A stretch of 64,000 nucleotides of DNA from NCBI GenBank assembly GCA_030748735.1, contig JASMLK010000058.1:1-64000 (forward strand). The letters are read 5' to 3'. A program made the position numbers and the translations under genes. The notes under the pieces were generated by a model. It did no database searches, was not told the origin of the DNA, and saw only the letters and a list, made by a program, of their open reading frames with translations. Positions 24,416 through 32,690 of the stretch are shown one piece after another. The first letter of the stretch is position 1, and each line of letters starts with the position of its first letter. The stretch is from Myxococcota bacterium. GTDB lineage: Bacteria > Myxococcota_A > UBA9160 > UBA4427.

Positions 24416-26178
24416 CGCTGAAAGACGCGTCCCTCATGCACGGTTCCGAGTACGCGAATGCTCTTGATCGTTTCGGGGGAAACCGTGAGTGGGTTTTCTG
24501 CCAGCACGGTGAAGTTGGCGAGCTTGCCTGCTTCGATGCTCCCGACTTCGTTCTCGAGCTGGAGCGAATAGGCTGCGTCGATCGTGATCGCGCGAAAGGC
24601 CTGCTCGGGGGAAAGGCGCTGGTCTGGACCGACGACGTTGCCGTTGACGGTCCTGCGATTGACGGCGCTCCACATCAGGAGCAAAGGCTGCCCCGGCGCC
24701 ATCGGCATGTCGGCGTGGAGCGACACCGGAATGCCCGCACGGACGACGTCGCCCAGGCGCACCATCTCTCGTGCGCGCTCGGGGCCGATGCCGACCTCGC
24801 TGTATCGATCCGCCAGCACGATCGTGTAGAAGGGGTTTGCGCTGACGATCGCGCCCAGCTCAGCGATGCGGTCGACTTGTTCGCGCCGCGAAAAACCGAA
24901 GTGGACGATGACCGTCCGATGATCTTCACGCGGGTTGCGCGACATGTTCGACTCGAGTGTAGCGAGCACCATGTCGAGCCCCGCGTCTCCGTTCTGATGC
25001 ACGTGGATCTGGTAGCCCGCGTCCCAGTAGATGCGGAACGCCTTCTCGAACACCTCGGGGTCCATGATCCACTCGCCGTGGTGACCGTCGAGGTAGCCGT
25101 CGCGCATCTTCATGAGCTGGCTGAACATCGCGCCGTCGGCGAAGAGCTTCACCTGCTTCGGCAAGAAACGGGAAGTGCCGTCGGCCGAGTCGGCGAGGGC
25201 GTTCGTTGCAGGAATGACCTCGGCTTCGGGTAGTCCTGCGACCATCGTCTTACCGTCTGCGATGTAGTGCATGCGAAACGGAGCGGAAGGGGCGCCGAGG
25301 ATCTTGTTCTGGATGGCCATCAGCGCGGGCGCAACGAGACCGCCGGGTTCGGCCACGAGGGTGCTGCCGGCCGCATGCCAGTAGTCCTTGACTCGTTCGA
25401 GAGCCGGGATGTAGCGCTCCGGGGTGAGCAAGTCGGGGAAGACCACGGGTGCGACCGCCATCAGTCCCTGCTCCCAGAAATGCCCACGGGCGAGGTCGCT
25501 CTGGGCGCGTGCGCTGCCGGGCAGGGCGTCGACCCGGGCCTGGTCGATGCCGAAAAGCTCGAGGGCACGCGACTTGAAGATCATCTCGTGCATCGATCGC
25601 TGCAGTACGACGATTGGGATGTTCGGGCCGAGCGCGTCGAGGTCGGTACGCGAGAGATCGCCGTGGAAGAGCTGGTGGTAGCCCCAGGTGTAGAGCACTG
25701 TGTCCGGGTCGCCGTGAGCTTCGACGAGCGCCTTTACGCGACGCCGGTAGTCGGCGTCGTCGATCGCGCGTGGTTTCGTGCTCGTGGGCATGACCCAGTC
25801 TTCGATCGAAACGATCTCGGCGATCATCGCGATGGCCGCTAGCCACGGATGTTCGTGCTGGTTGATGAAGCCGGGGACCAGGACCGCGTCTTCGAAGCGC
25901 CGATCGACGCGGTAGGGCCGATCCGCGAGCTCGCGCTCGACGTCCACGAGGCGTCCCGTCGCCAGGATCCGGTCGCCTTCGACGGCTACGGCTTCGACGC
26001 TCGGTCGGCGCGCATCGAGCGTCACGATCTCACGAGCGGTGTAGACGACGACCGCCGATTCAGCGAGTCGTGCGTCCGGTACCCGCGGCGAACCAGGCGC
26101 GCCCGCCATGCTGCAACCCAGCATCGCGCTCGCGACGATCAACGAAAACGAAAGAACGAAGCAACGGCGTCGTTGCAC
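24412..26178 (-). CDS. Amidohydrolase (YtcJ-like, amidohydrolase 3) lipoprotein
   Basis: 588 residues. The GTG at 26178 is chosen because GGAGGGG stands 6 bases upstream and the result is an ideal lipoprotein signal: MQRRRCFVLSF, a hydrophobic run, then the lipobox MLGC. The mature enzyme would be lipid-anchored outside the cytoplasm. The metal-site motif after the first strand is GFINQHEHPWLAA (HxH). Further ligands are likely in IHVHQNGDAGLD and TVIVHFGFSRREQ. The family hydrolyses amides or related bonds; substrate unknown. The stop overlaps a short repeat element. Confidence 0.88.
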   Translation of the reverse strand: MQRRRCFVLSFSLIVASAMLGCSMAGAPGSPRVPDARLAESAVVVYTAREIVTLDARRPSVEAVAVEGDRILATGRLVDVERELADRPYRVDRRFEDAVLVPGFINQHEHPWLAAIAMIAEIVSIEDWVMPTSTKPRAIDDADYRRRVKALVEAHGDPDTVLYTWGYHQLFHGDLSRTDLDALGPNIPIVVLQRSMHEMIFKSRALELFGIDQARVDALPGSARAQSDLARGHFWEQGLMAVAPVVFPDLLTPERYIPALERVKDYWHAAGSTLVAEPGGLVAPALMAIQNKILGAPSAPFRMHYIADGKTMVAGLPEAEVIPATNALADSADGTSRFLPKQVKLFADGAMFSQLMKMRDGYLDGHHGEWIMDPEVFEKAFRIYWDAGYQIHVHQNGDAGLDMVLATLESNMSRNPREDHRTVIVHFGFSRREQVDRIAELGAIVSANPFYTIVLADRYSEVGIGPERAREMVRLGDVVRAGIPVSLHADMPMAPGQPLLLMWSAVNRRTVNGNVVGPDQRLSPEQAFRAITIDAAYSLQLENEVGSIEAGKLANFTVLAENPLTVSPETIKSIRVLGTVHEGRVFQR

Positions 26179-26627
26179 GAAACCCCTCCACACTCGAGTG
26201 CTGGCCAAAGATGATCCAACGGCGACGCTAACTCAATGGAGGACTTCCGCGCCTCGTGCCCGTGTTTTGCTACCCGCCCCGCACGATGCGCATGATTGCG
26301 TCGCGTTCATAGCCGGCGATGTACGTGACGTTGATGTCGAGCAGTGGGATCTTGAAGGCCTCTGAATCGATGTCATTCAGGGCATCGGGAAACCAGGTTC
26401 GAGTCGTATTGGACAAGGGCGCGTCTCGGCTTCGACTGTGGGATCGGGTGGTTCTTTGGTTGGTGTCGGAGGAGCAGGGTAGCCGCGCAAACATGCGTCG
26501 ACGATGCGCACAAGCGAGAACGACTGGCACAGCAAGGCTGGCGAGTCGCTATTCGTGCTTCAACGTTTCGAAAATCTCGATCTCTCGCGATGCAAAGGTC
26601 CCGAAGCTGAGGTCGTTGCGTCCCGCC
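26179..26627. other. 449-base gap containing a possible C-terminal gene fragment
   Basis: No intact gene. On the minus strand from about 26400 to a stop at 26270, a frame reads PLLDINVTYIAGYERDAI and neighbouring residues with coding-like third-position GC bias and no upstream start or body. It looks like the tail of a lost gene that I cannot identify. The remainder shows nothing. Confidence 0.3.
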
Positions 26628-27527
26628 TCAGTAGTGCCAGGGAAAGCGCGCGAAATCGCGATCACGCTTTTCGAGAAAGGCATCGCGCCCCTCTTCGGCT
26701 TCATCCGTCATGTACGCCAGCCGGGTCGCTTCGCCTGCGAACACCTGCTGGCCGACGAGCCCGTCGTCGACGAGGTTCATGGCGAACTTGGCCATGCGCT
26801 GCGCGGTGGGGCTCTTCGAATTGATCTCGGCCGCCCACTCGAGCGCCGTGGCCTCGAGTTCGGCGTGCGGAACGACCGCATTCACCATGCCCATCATGTG
26901 GGCTTCCTCGGCAGAATAGCTGCGTCCAAGAAAGAAGATTTCACGCGCGAACTTCTGTCCGATCTGCTTCGCCAGGTAGGCCGAGCCATAGCCGCCGTCG
27001 AAACTCGCGACGTCCGTATCGGTCTGCTTGAAGACGGCGTGCTCCTTGCTGGCCAGGGTCAGGTCGCATGTCACGTGGAGACTGTGTCCACCGCCAACCG
27101 CGAAGCCGGGCACCACGGCCACGACCACCTTGGGCATGAAGCGAATGAGGCGCTGTACTTCCAGGATGTGCAGTCGACCCGTGCGACCCGGGTCGATCGA
27201 CTCGGCCGATTCGCCCTCGGCATATTTGTAACCATCGCGACCGCGAATACGCTGGTCGCCACCGCTGCAAAAGGCCCAACCGCCATCGCGAGGCGAGGGT
27301 CCATTGCCCGTCAACAAGATCACGCCGACGTCTGTCGTGCGGCGTGCGTGATCGAGCGCGCGGTCCAACTCGTCGACCGTCTGCGGCCGAAAGGCGTTGC
27401 GCACCTCGGGTCGGTTGAAGGCGATCCGCACCGTGCCCTGGTCGACCGCGCGGTGGTAGGTGATGTCCTCGAGTGCGAAACCCGCCACCGCTTCCCAGCG
27501 TGAGGGATCGAATGTCTCCGAAACCAT
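26628..27527 (-). CDS. menB: 1,4-Dihydroxy-2-naphthoyl-CoA synthase
   Basis: 299 residues; closes the second ring in menaquinone synthesis from o-succinylbenzoyl-CoA. MenB-specific sequence is visible: ILLTGNGPSPRDGGWAFCSG then GDQRIRGRDGY (about residues 70-100), and SFDGGYGSAYLA with the active-site Asp at 177. The long-form N-terminus (DPSRWEAVAGFALEDITYHR) is like actinobacterial and deltaproteobacterial MenB. Start at 27527 with AGGAGAGAG. It stands alone, with no other men gene adjacent. It points to menaquinone as a respiratory quinone, matching the quinone-linked NrfD complex. Confidence 0.9.
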   Translation of the reverse strand: MVSETFDPSRWEAVAGFALEDITYHRAVDQGTVRIAFNRPEVRNAFRPQTVDELDRALDHARRTTDVGVILLTGNGPSPRDGGWAFCSGGDQRIRGRDGYKYAEGESAESIDPGRTGRLHILEVQRLIRFMPKVVVAVVPGFAVGGGHSLHVTCDLTLASKEHAVFKQTDTDVASFDGGYGSAYLAKQIGQKFAREIFFLGRSYSAEEAHMMGMVNAVVPHAELEATALEWAAEINSKSPTAQRMAKFAMNLVDDGLVGQQVFAGEATRLAYMTDEAEEGRDAFLEKRDRDFARFPWHY

Positions 27528-27566
27528 GCCGCTCTCTCCTCGTGTTCCGTGGCGCAGCGCGCGCCT

Positions 27567-27662
27567 GTAGTCCGCATTATTCATGAAGCCCTACTACGAA
27601 GCCCGCAAGCACTGCCATTTCACGGCCTTCTCGCTACGGGCTCCATGAATGATGCGGGCTAC
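27567..27662. repeat. REP-like inverted repeat with 25-base arms
   Basis: The left arm (27567-27591) and the reverse complement of the right arm (27638-27662) agree at 22 of 25 bases, around a 46-base spacer. The core of each arm is CATGAAT next to GCGGGCTA or its complement. The right half plus flank (27629-27662) recurs at 24381-24415. It lies between menB and the FkbM gene. The structure resembles REP/BIME-type palindromes or a very small MITE. Confidence 0.65.
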
Positions 27663-27770
27663 GGGCGGCCGAGCATAGCCGCCCGCACACCCATGAGCGC
27701 CAGCCCGTTCGCTTCCGTGGCGGCTGCGTCGAGCGCCCCGACCGACTGTCCGTGATAGCATCCGCGCGCC

Positions 27771-28724
27771 GTGAATCATCACATCGTCGCGATTGCATTC
27801 GTTCTGGGGATCATTCTCTTCGCCTGTGGCGACGCGAAGGAAAACCAGCCTCCGCCGGATGCCTCACGACCTGCCGAGGCCACGCAGGCGCACGACCTGA
27901 GCAAGCCGGTCGCGTTGCAGGTCGAGGGCGTTGGCGAGATCCGACTCTTCCTCAACCCCGCCGACGGCATGATCACCCCCTGGCTCCTCGGGAAGAAGGT
28001 CTGGGAGGAAACCGAAACCCATTGGCTCGCAAACAGCATCCGGCCGGGCGACACGGTCGCGGATATCGGTGCGAACATCGGATACTACTCGGTGGTCGCG
28101 GGCAGACTCGTGGGCGAGAAAGGGCGTGTCGTCGCCTTCGAACCCGACCCGATCGCGGCTTCCTTCATCCGGAGGAACGTCGAACTCAATGGGCTCAGCA
28201 ACGTCACGGTCGAGCAAAAGGCGGTTTCCAACGAGCCGGGCTCGATTCGGCTCTTCCTTTCCGAAGAGAACAAAGGCGACCATCGGATCTATCAGCCGGA
28301 AGGCGAAGCGCGTCCCTTCGTCGACGTCGAAGCCGTGACCCTCGATGACTACTTCGCGGGGACCGATCCACCGAGTGTCGTCAAGGTCGATACGCAGGGT
28401 GCCGAACTCGCGATCTTTCGCGGGATGGCGGGCACGGTGAAAGACGCAGACGACTTCGTGATCACGGTCGAGTATTCGCCCCATCATCTCGCGGGCTTCG
28501 GCGGTACGGGAAAGCAGCTGCTCGATGAGATCGACGCATTCGAACTCGAGATGTTCGACCTGGGCGGAGGTGGCCCCGGGCTTCAGCCGCTCGGGCGCAC
28601 CAGCCGTGAAGCATTGCTCGAGCGCTTCACCCCGGACAAGAAGCGGTTTACGAACCTGCTTCTCGTCAAGGGACGCCCACAGCTACGGGCGGAGATCGAG
28701 GCGCAGCTTCCGCCGCTTCGCTGA
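27771..28724 (+). CDS. FkbM-family methyltransferase-like protein with a lipoprotein signal
   Basis: 317 residues. The N-terminus is a lipoprotein signal (hydrophobic AIAFVLGIILFACG with Cys lipobox), followed by a Pro-rich linker. Then a class I methyltransferase fold: VADIGANIGYYSVVAGRL (SAM loop), VVAFEPDPIAASFIRRNV, and the FkbM-typical VKVDTQGAELAIFRGM and VITVEYSPH. FkbM enzymes normally O-methylate sugars or lipids in the cytoplasm, where SAM is available. An exported, lipid-anchored copy is therefore odd, and the domain may bind another ligand. GTG start with no clear ribosome binding site. A second exported relative is at 34466-35338. Confidence 0.8.
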   Translation: MNHHIVAIAFVLGIILFACGDAKENQPPPDASRPAEATQAHDLSKPVALQVEGVGEIRLFLNPADGMITPWLLGKKVWEETETHWLANSIRPGDTVADIGANIGYYSVVAGRLVGEKGRVVAFEPDPIAASFIRRNVELNGLSNVTVEQKAVSNEPGSIRLFLSEENKGDHRIYQPEGEARPFVDVEAVTLDDYFAGTDPPSVVKVDTQGAELAIFRGMAGTVKDADDFVITVEYSPHHLAGFGGTGKQLLDEIDAFELEMFDLGGGGPGLQPLGRTSREALLERFTPDKKRFTNLLLVKGRPQLRAEIEAQLPPLR

Positions 28725-28766
28725 AACCAGCGGTGCCCGCCCGGGTCCCTTCGCGACGACCCGAAG

Positions 28767-29495
28767 CTATTCGAGAATGATCGAACCGCGCGCCGTCACC
28801 TGCACCCGGCTGCTGCCGCCTTCGACGGCGGGAGGTGCGGGCGCGGCCTCCGCCGCCATGGCACGCATCCTCATCGGTCGGGGGCCGCCCCCACCGTGGG
28901 TGTCGAGGTGGAGATCGTCGATCGCATAGCTCCTGGCAGCAATGCCCTGCCGGATGAGTTCTGCGCGAGCCTTGAAAGCGGCGAGGGCCTCGCTGACGAG
29001 TTCTCCTTCGACCGCTTCGCGCGTCTTGCGAGCGACGCTGAACTGAAAGGACTGCAGCTGCACGCGCGCCTGGAGAACGCCAACCAGCTTCGTCACCGCG
29101 TCGACGTCTGCGCTCTCGATGATCAAGTCCTGATGGGCGCGCCAGCGGCGGATCCTGCCCTTGTCGTGCACCGGATAGGTGTTGTAGCCGCCGCTCTTCG
29201 ACTTGACACTCGCTTCGGCCCGGACCTTTTCGAGCGCCCACGCCATGGTGCGGTTCACCGTGTCGGCGGCGCCTGCAGCGTCTGCATCCTCGGCGGTAGT
29301 TCCCACCACGGCAGTGACCCAATCGTTGGCTACGTCGCGGCCGCTGGTGATGCTGAAGTGGATGCGATTCGCCGCTTCGTTGGAAGGCTCGGTCGCGATG
29401 GCTTCGGGAGCGGTGCAGCCGAGTGCCAGAAGCCAGAGCATCAAGAACACCGCGCGGCCGGCGGCCAGTGGAGTCGCAAGGTGACGCTTGTCCAT
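28767..29495 (-). CDS. SIMPL-domain (DUF541) lipoprotein
   Basis: 242 residues. The signal peptide ends in LLALGC, a lipobox, so it is probably an envelope lipoprotein. The mature region has the SIMPL pattern: alternating beta/alpha with GRIRRWRAHQDLIIESADVD, LQSFQFSVARKTREAVEGEL, and a C-terminal RVQVTARGSIILE strand. A Pro/Ala/Gly-rich insert precedes the last strand. Function of the family is poorly defined (BP26/OMP28-type periplasmic proteins). GGGAG precedes the ATG. Convergent with the FkbM gene. Confidence 0.75.
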   Translation of the reverse strand: MDKRHLATPLAAGRAVFLMLWLLALGCTAPEAIATEPSNEAANRIHFSITSGRDVANDWVTAVVGTTAEDADAAGAADTVNRTMAWALEKVRAEASVKSKSGGYNTYPVHDKGRIRRWRAHQDLIIESADVDAVTKLVGVLQARVQLQSFQFSVARKTREAVEGELVSEALAAFKARAELIRQGIAARSYAIDDLHLDTHGGGGPRPMRMRAMAAEAAPAPPAVEGGSSRVQVTARGSIILE

Positions 29496-29608
29496 GTAGG
29501 TCTCCCGATGTGGAGCCGCATGCTACCGCGAGAGGGCCGGGTTGCGATTGGAAAACTTCCGCAACACGTGCAGCACGGCGGTACGACGAGCCTCGGGCCC
29601 TGTCGTAT

Positions 29609-30088
29609 TCAAGCCTTTCGCGAGCCCTCGAACAGCGCCGCCGGCACGTCGAAGGTCGACCGCTCATTGGGGTCGCCGAGTTCGTCGAGGAGCTTGCGGA
29701 TGGCCGGGCCGGCGCCCGCGAGGGCGCCCGAATCGAGCTGGTCCCCGACCGACGCGTAGCCACCCTCGGCGAGTAACTCGGCTGCGCGGGTGGTGATCGC
29801 GTCCACACCCCATTCGAGGTTCTTTCCGTCGCCGGCTTCGATGCGCGTCTCTTCCTGCTTCTCGGCCGGCGCGTGGTAGTGCGGCCGCTTTCGAAAGAGG
29901 TCGATGCGCAGCAGGTCGCGCGGCTCTCCTTCGCTCGGGTCGTCCCGGACGTAGAGCGTCACACCACCGTCGATCGTCTCGATCTCGCGCCGACAGGCGA
30001 CCAGGCGAAGCCCACCGACGCGAAGCTCGGCGTCGGGCCCCTTCCAGATCTCGAGGGTCACCATCTTGCTGGGGGCGTTGCTCGTCAT
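29609..30088 (-). CDS. Hypothetical soluble protein, 159 aa
   Basis: Not recognised. A mostly beta N-terminal half (VTLEIWKGPDAELRVGGLRL, GGVTLYVRDDPSEGEPRDLLRIDLF) contains the His pair RPHYHAP. A helical C-terminal half (GVDAITTRAAELLAEGG, AIRKLLDELGD) follows. No signal peptide. It lies directly upstream of, and unrelated in sequence to, the SIMPL protein, and downstream of the Baeyer-Villiger-type monooxygenase on the same strand (14-base gap), so it is probably co-transcribed with the monooxygenase. Confidence 0.6.
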   Translation of the reverse strand: MTSNAPSKMVTLEIWKGPDAELRVGGLRLVACRREIETIDGGVTLYVRDDPSEGEPRDLLRIDLFRKRPHYHAPAEKQEETRIEAGDGKNLEWGVDAITTRAAELLAEGGYASVGDQLDSGALAGAGPAIRKLLDELGDPNERSTFDVPAALFEGSRKA

Positions 30089-30102
30089 CTCATCCGCTCC
30101 GA

Positions 30103-31623
30103 CTAGACCTCTTCGATGCAGCGGTACTCCGAGAAGTCGGGCCGTTTCATCTCCTTGCGGAACCGGCTCGCCGACCAGGGATATAGATTCGGCAGGCCCG
30201 TCTTGTCGAGGTACCAGCTGTTGCAGCCGCCCGTAACCCAGATCGTGTTGGGCACCGCTTCACGCATGGCTGCGTTGTAGACGTCGAAGGCTTCCTGCTT
30301 CGGTGCGATCGCCTCGAGGCCCTGGCGCTTCATCTCGTCGAGGCATTGGATCACGTAGCCGATCTGCCATTCGCTGATCGTGATGAGCGAGAGATTGCCG
30401 ATCGGGCCGGTCGGCCCCTCGATCATCCAGAGGTTCGGAAAGGCCGGAACGCTCATCGCCCGGTGGGCGCGCGGCATGTCGTCCCAGAGTTTTTCGAGAT
30501 CGACTCCGCCTTCACCGACCACCCGGGTTGGCAGGATGAACCGCGTGGGGTCGAAGCCCGTGGCGACGACGAGCACGTCGAGGTCGTGATGGCGTCCGTC
30601 GGCGGTGACGATGCCGCTGGCGTCGATGTGCTCGATGCCTTCGGTCACGAGTTCGGTCGTGTCGCGCGTGATTGCGGGATAGAAGTCCGAACACAGAACC
30701 AGCCGCTTGCATGCGGCCTTGTAGTCGGGGGTGAGCTTCTCGAGCAGCTCCGGGTCCTTCACGTGATCGTGGAGGTTCTTCTCGCACATGTCTTGAATGC
30801 GCTGTTGCGACTTCGGGTCGCCCAGCACCGCGCCGCCGATCCCGCGCGTCATGAGGACGTAGTAGAAGCTGTAGAGGAGCTTGTGGAGGAAGGGGAAGGT
30901 CCGCAGGGTGCGCTTCCAGGGTTCCGAGTACGCCTTCTGCGACAGCGGAACCATCCACTGCGCCGTGCGCTGGAAGACCGACAGGTGCTCCACCTCGTCG
31001 GCGATCGCACCGACGATCTGCGCGGCCGTCGAACCGGTGCCGATCACGCCGACGCGCTTGCCTTCGAGGCTGCACGAGTGGTCCCAGCGTGCCGAGTGGA
31101 AGGAGTCGCCCTCGAAGTCGTCGAGGCCCGGAATGTCGGGCATGACGGGATGATGGAGGACGCCCGTGGCCGAGATCACGATGTCGTAGATCTCTTCGTC
31201 GCCATTCCCCGTGGTCAGCCGCCAACGCGGCGCTTCGTAGACGAGGTCGGTGACCGGCGTGTTGAACTGAACGATGTCCGTGACACCGAAGTCGCGGGCC
31301 GTCTTCTCCATGTAGGCCTGGATCTCGGGGCCATAGGAGAAGCGATGTGACCAGTCGGGGTTCGGCGCGAAGGTGAACGAGTACCAGTAGGAAGGCACGT
31401 CGCAGGAAAGACCGGGGTAGGTGTTTTCGCGCCAGGTCCCCCCGACGCGATCGGTCTTTTCGTAGACGGTGAGGTCCGTGTAGCCGGCTTCGCGAAGCTT
31501 CACGACGGACGCGATGCCCGACATGCCGGCACCAATGATGGCGATCCGTGGCATGTGGCCGGTGCGTGCCCAGCCGTCGGCCTGCGAGGTTTCTTCGATC
31601 TGGATCGTGTTTGCTGCGCTCAT
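30103..31623 (-). CDS. Flavin-containing (Baeyer-Villiger-type) monooxygenase
   Basis: 506 residues. FAD-binding GxGxxG in IAIIGAGMSGIASVVKLREA, then VYEKTDRVGGTWRENTYPGL. The NADPH-binding motif is RVGVIGTGSTAAQIV. The family segment VVATGFDPTRF lies late in the chain. It would insert O2 into a ketone or oxidise a heteroatom using NADPH. The ATG at 31623 has AGGAGG upstream; the longer frame is not needed. A TetR-type gene truncated after its DNA-binding domain lies 52 bases upstream on the same strand. Confidence 0.88.
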   Translation of the reverse strand: MSAANTIQIEETSQADGWARTGHMPRIAIIGAGMSGIASVVKLREAGYTDLTVYEKTDRVGGTWRENTYPGLSCDVPSYWYSFTFAPNPDWSHRFSYGPEIQAYMEKTARDFGVTDIVQFNTPVTDLVYEAPRWRLTTGNGDEEIYDIVISATGVLHHPVMPDIPGLDDFEGDSFHSARWDHSCSLEGKRVGVIGTGSTAAQIVGAIADEVEHLSVFQRTAQWMVPLSQKAYSEPWKRTLRTFPFLHKLLYSFYYVLMTRGIGGAVLGDPKSQQRIQDMCEKNLHDHVKDPELLEKLTPDYKAACKRLVLCSDFYPAITRDTTELVTEGIEHIDASGIVTADGRHHDLDVLVVATGFDPTRFILPTRVVGEGGVDLEKLWDDMPRAHRAMSVPAFPNLWMIEGPTGPIGNLSLITISEWQIGYVIQCLDEMKRQGLEAIAPKQEAFDVYNAAMREAVPNTIWVTGGCNSWYLDKTGLPNLYPWSASRFRKEMKRPDFSEYRCIEEV

Positions 31624-31675
31624 GGAAAACCTCCTGATGCTCTTCGCGGGAGCCTGGGAATCTGTCGACGAGGCA

Positions 31676-31996
31676 TCAATAATGCCCATAAGCCGAAGCA
31701 TTCCAGACCCTTGCGACGGTTTCCCCCACACGCGTGGGAGATTCGGGCTCGAGCTTCGTGACGTGGTCGGTGGCCACCGCGGTGTTCATCAGGATCACTT
31801 GTGCGAAGAGAGCCATCGTCACGTCTTCGAGGCTCTTGAAGTAGTGATAGAACGACGAGCGGGTCATCCCGGTGCGTTTCATCAGGTGCTCGACGGTGAG
31901 CTGGTTGAACTCCACTTCGGCAAGGGCGGCTTCACCCGCTTCGAGGATCTCGTTGCGGGCCTCTTCGGGGGATCGTCGGAGTCGTTGCTTGGCCAC
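31676..31996 (-). CDS. Truncated TetR-family regulator (DNA-binding domain only)
   Basis: 106 residues. The N-terminal helix-turn-helix is intact (TVEHLMKRTGMTRSSFYHYF, then SLEDVTMALFAQ). After about residue 80 the chain ends in an unusual short tail (SPTRVGETVARVWNASAYGHY), where TetR proteins normally have over 100 more residues of ligand and dimer domain. The tail may be the true C-terminus fused by an internal deletion. Either a pseudogene or a ligand-blind DNA binder. It lies upstream of the monooxygenase it may once have controlled. Confidence 0.65.
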   Translation of the reverse strand: MAKQRLRRSPEEARNEILEAGEAALAEVEFNQLTVEHLMKRTGMTRSSFYHYFKSLEDVTMALFAQVILMNTAVATDHVTKLEPESPTRVGETVARVWNASAYGHY

Positions 31997-32026
31997 GCCC
32001 GCGAGTCTACCGCGCGCGAGCTGCCG

Positions 32027-32614
32027 TCAACGCGGATCGACCCGATACAAGCGGTCTCCTGGCTCGGGACGCTTCGACCTTCCCGTGAGCACTTCGCCCA
32101 CCTCGACCACGGCGCCGTGTGCCGCGGCCGAGGTGGCGGCGTAGACGCCTTCTTCTCCGGAGTACTTGCGCTCGCGCCCGGCTCGAACGGCTTCGTATTC
32201 TGGAGTGCCGTGAGGGACGAGGGTGAGGCGGCCTTCGGCGCGCTGCGCGTCGATGCGCAGCACCACGCGATCGTCGCGTTCGATCTGTTGTGGCCAACGC
32301 GTGAGCTCGCCGTCGACGCAGTCGAGATCGCAGGCGACGTAGGGGATACGCTCGTGGACGCTGAACCAGAGCGTGCGCGACGTTGCGGTGCCGACGATTT
32401 CCATCTCGAGTTCGTGCACTGCGTCGAGGGTGCTCCAATCGATGTCACCGAGTTCCACCATCTTGCCGGAGGTCAGCGGCCCGCCGGCGAACACGAACAC
32501 CGGTCCATCGGCGCGGGACACCAGGTGCGCACCCCCCAGAGCCGCGGCGCAGAGCAGGGCGATCAGCATGGCGATGCGAATCGGCCGTCTCTGGCTTTGC
32601 GTCGTCTGTTCCAC
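32027..32614 (-). CDS. Hypothetical protein with one N-terminal membrane segment
   Basis: 195 residues from the GTG at 32614, chosen because AGGAGGGGGAG precedes it. A signal anchor (RIAMLIALLCAAALGGAHLV) leads to a soluble domain. This has KMVELGDIDWSTLDAVHELE, TLWFSVHERIPYVACDLDC, and a C-terminal half rich in beta strands. The pattern faintly recalls flavin split-barrel proteins, but I do not claim it. Divergent from the glutamate-synthase-like gene across 76 bases, and directly upstream of the truncated TetR gene. Confidence 0.6.
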   Translation of the reverse strand: MEQTTQSQRRPIRIAMLIALLCAAALGGAHLVSRADGPVFVFAGGPLTSGKMVELGDIDWSTLDAVHELEMEIVGTATSRTLWFSVHERIPYVACDLDCVDGELTRWPQQIERDDRVVLRIDAQRAEGRLTLVPHGTPEYEAVRAGRERKYSGEEGVYAATSAAAHGAVVEVGEVLTGRSKRPEPGDRLYRVDPR

Positions 32615-32690
32615 GATCTCCCCCTCCTGAGTGGTCGAACAGGTGATGTAGCATCGTGCAGCGCCGAACCAACGGGAGCCGCCAGCACCC

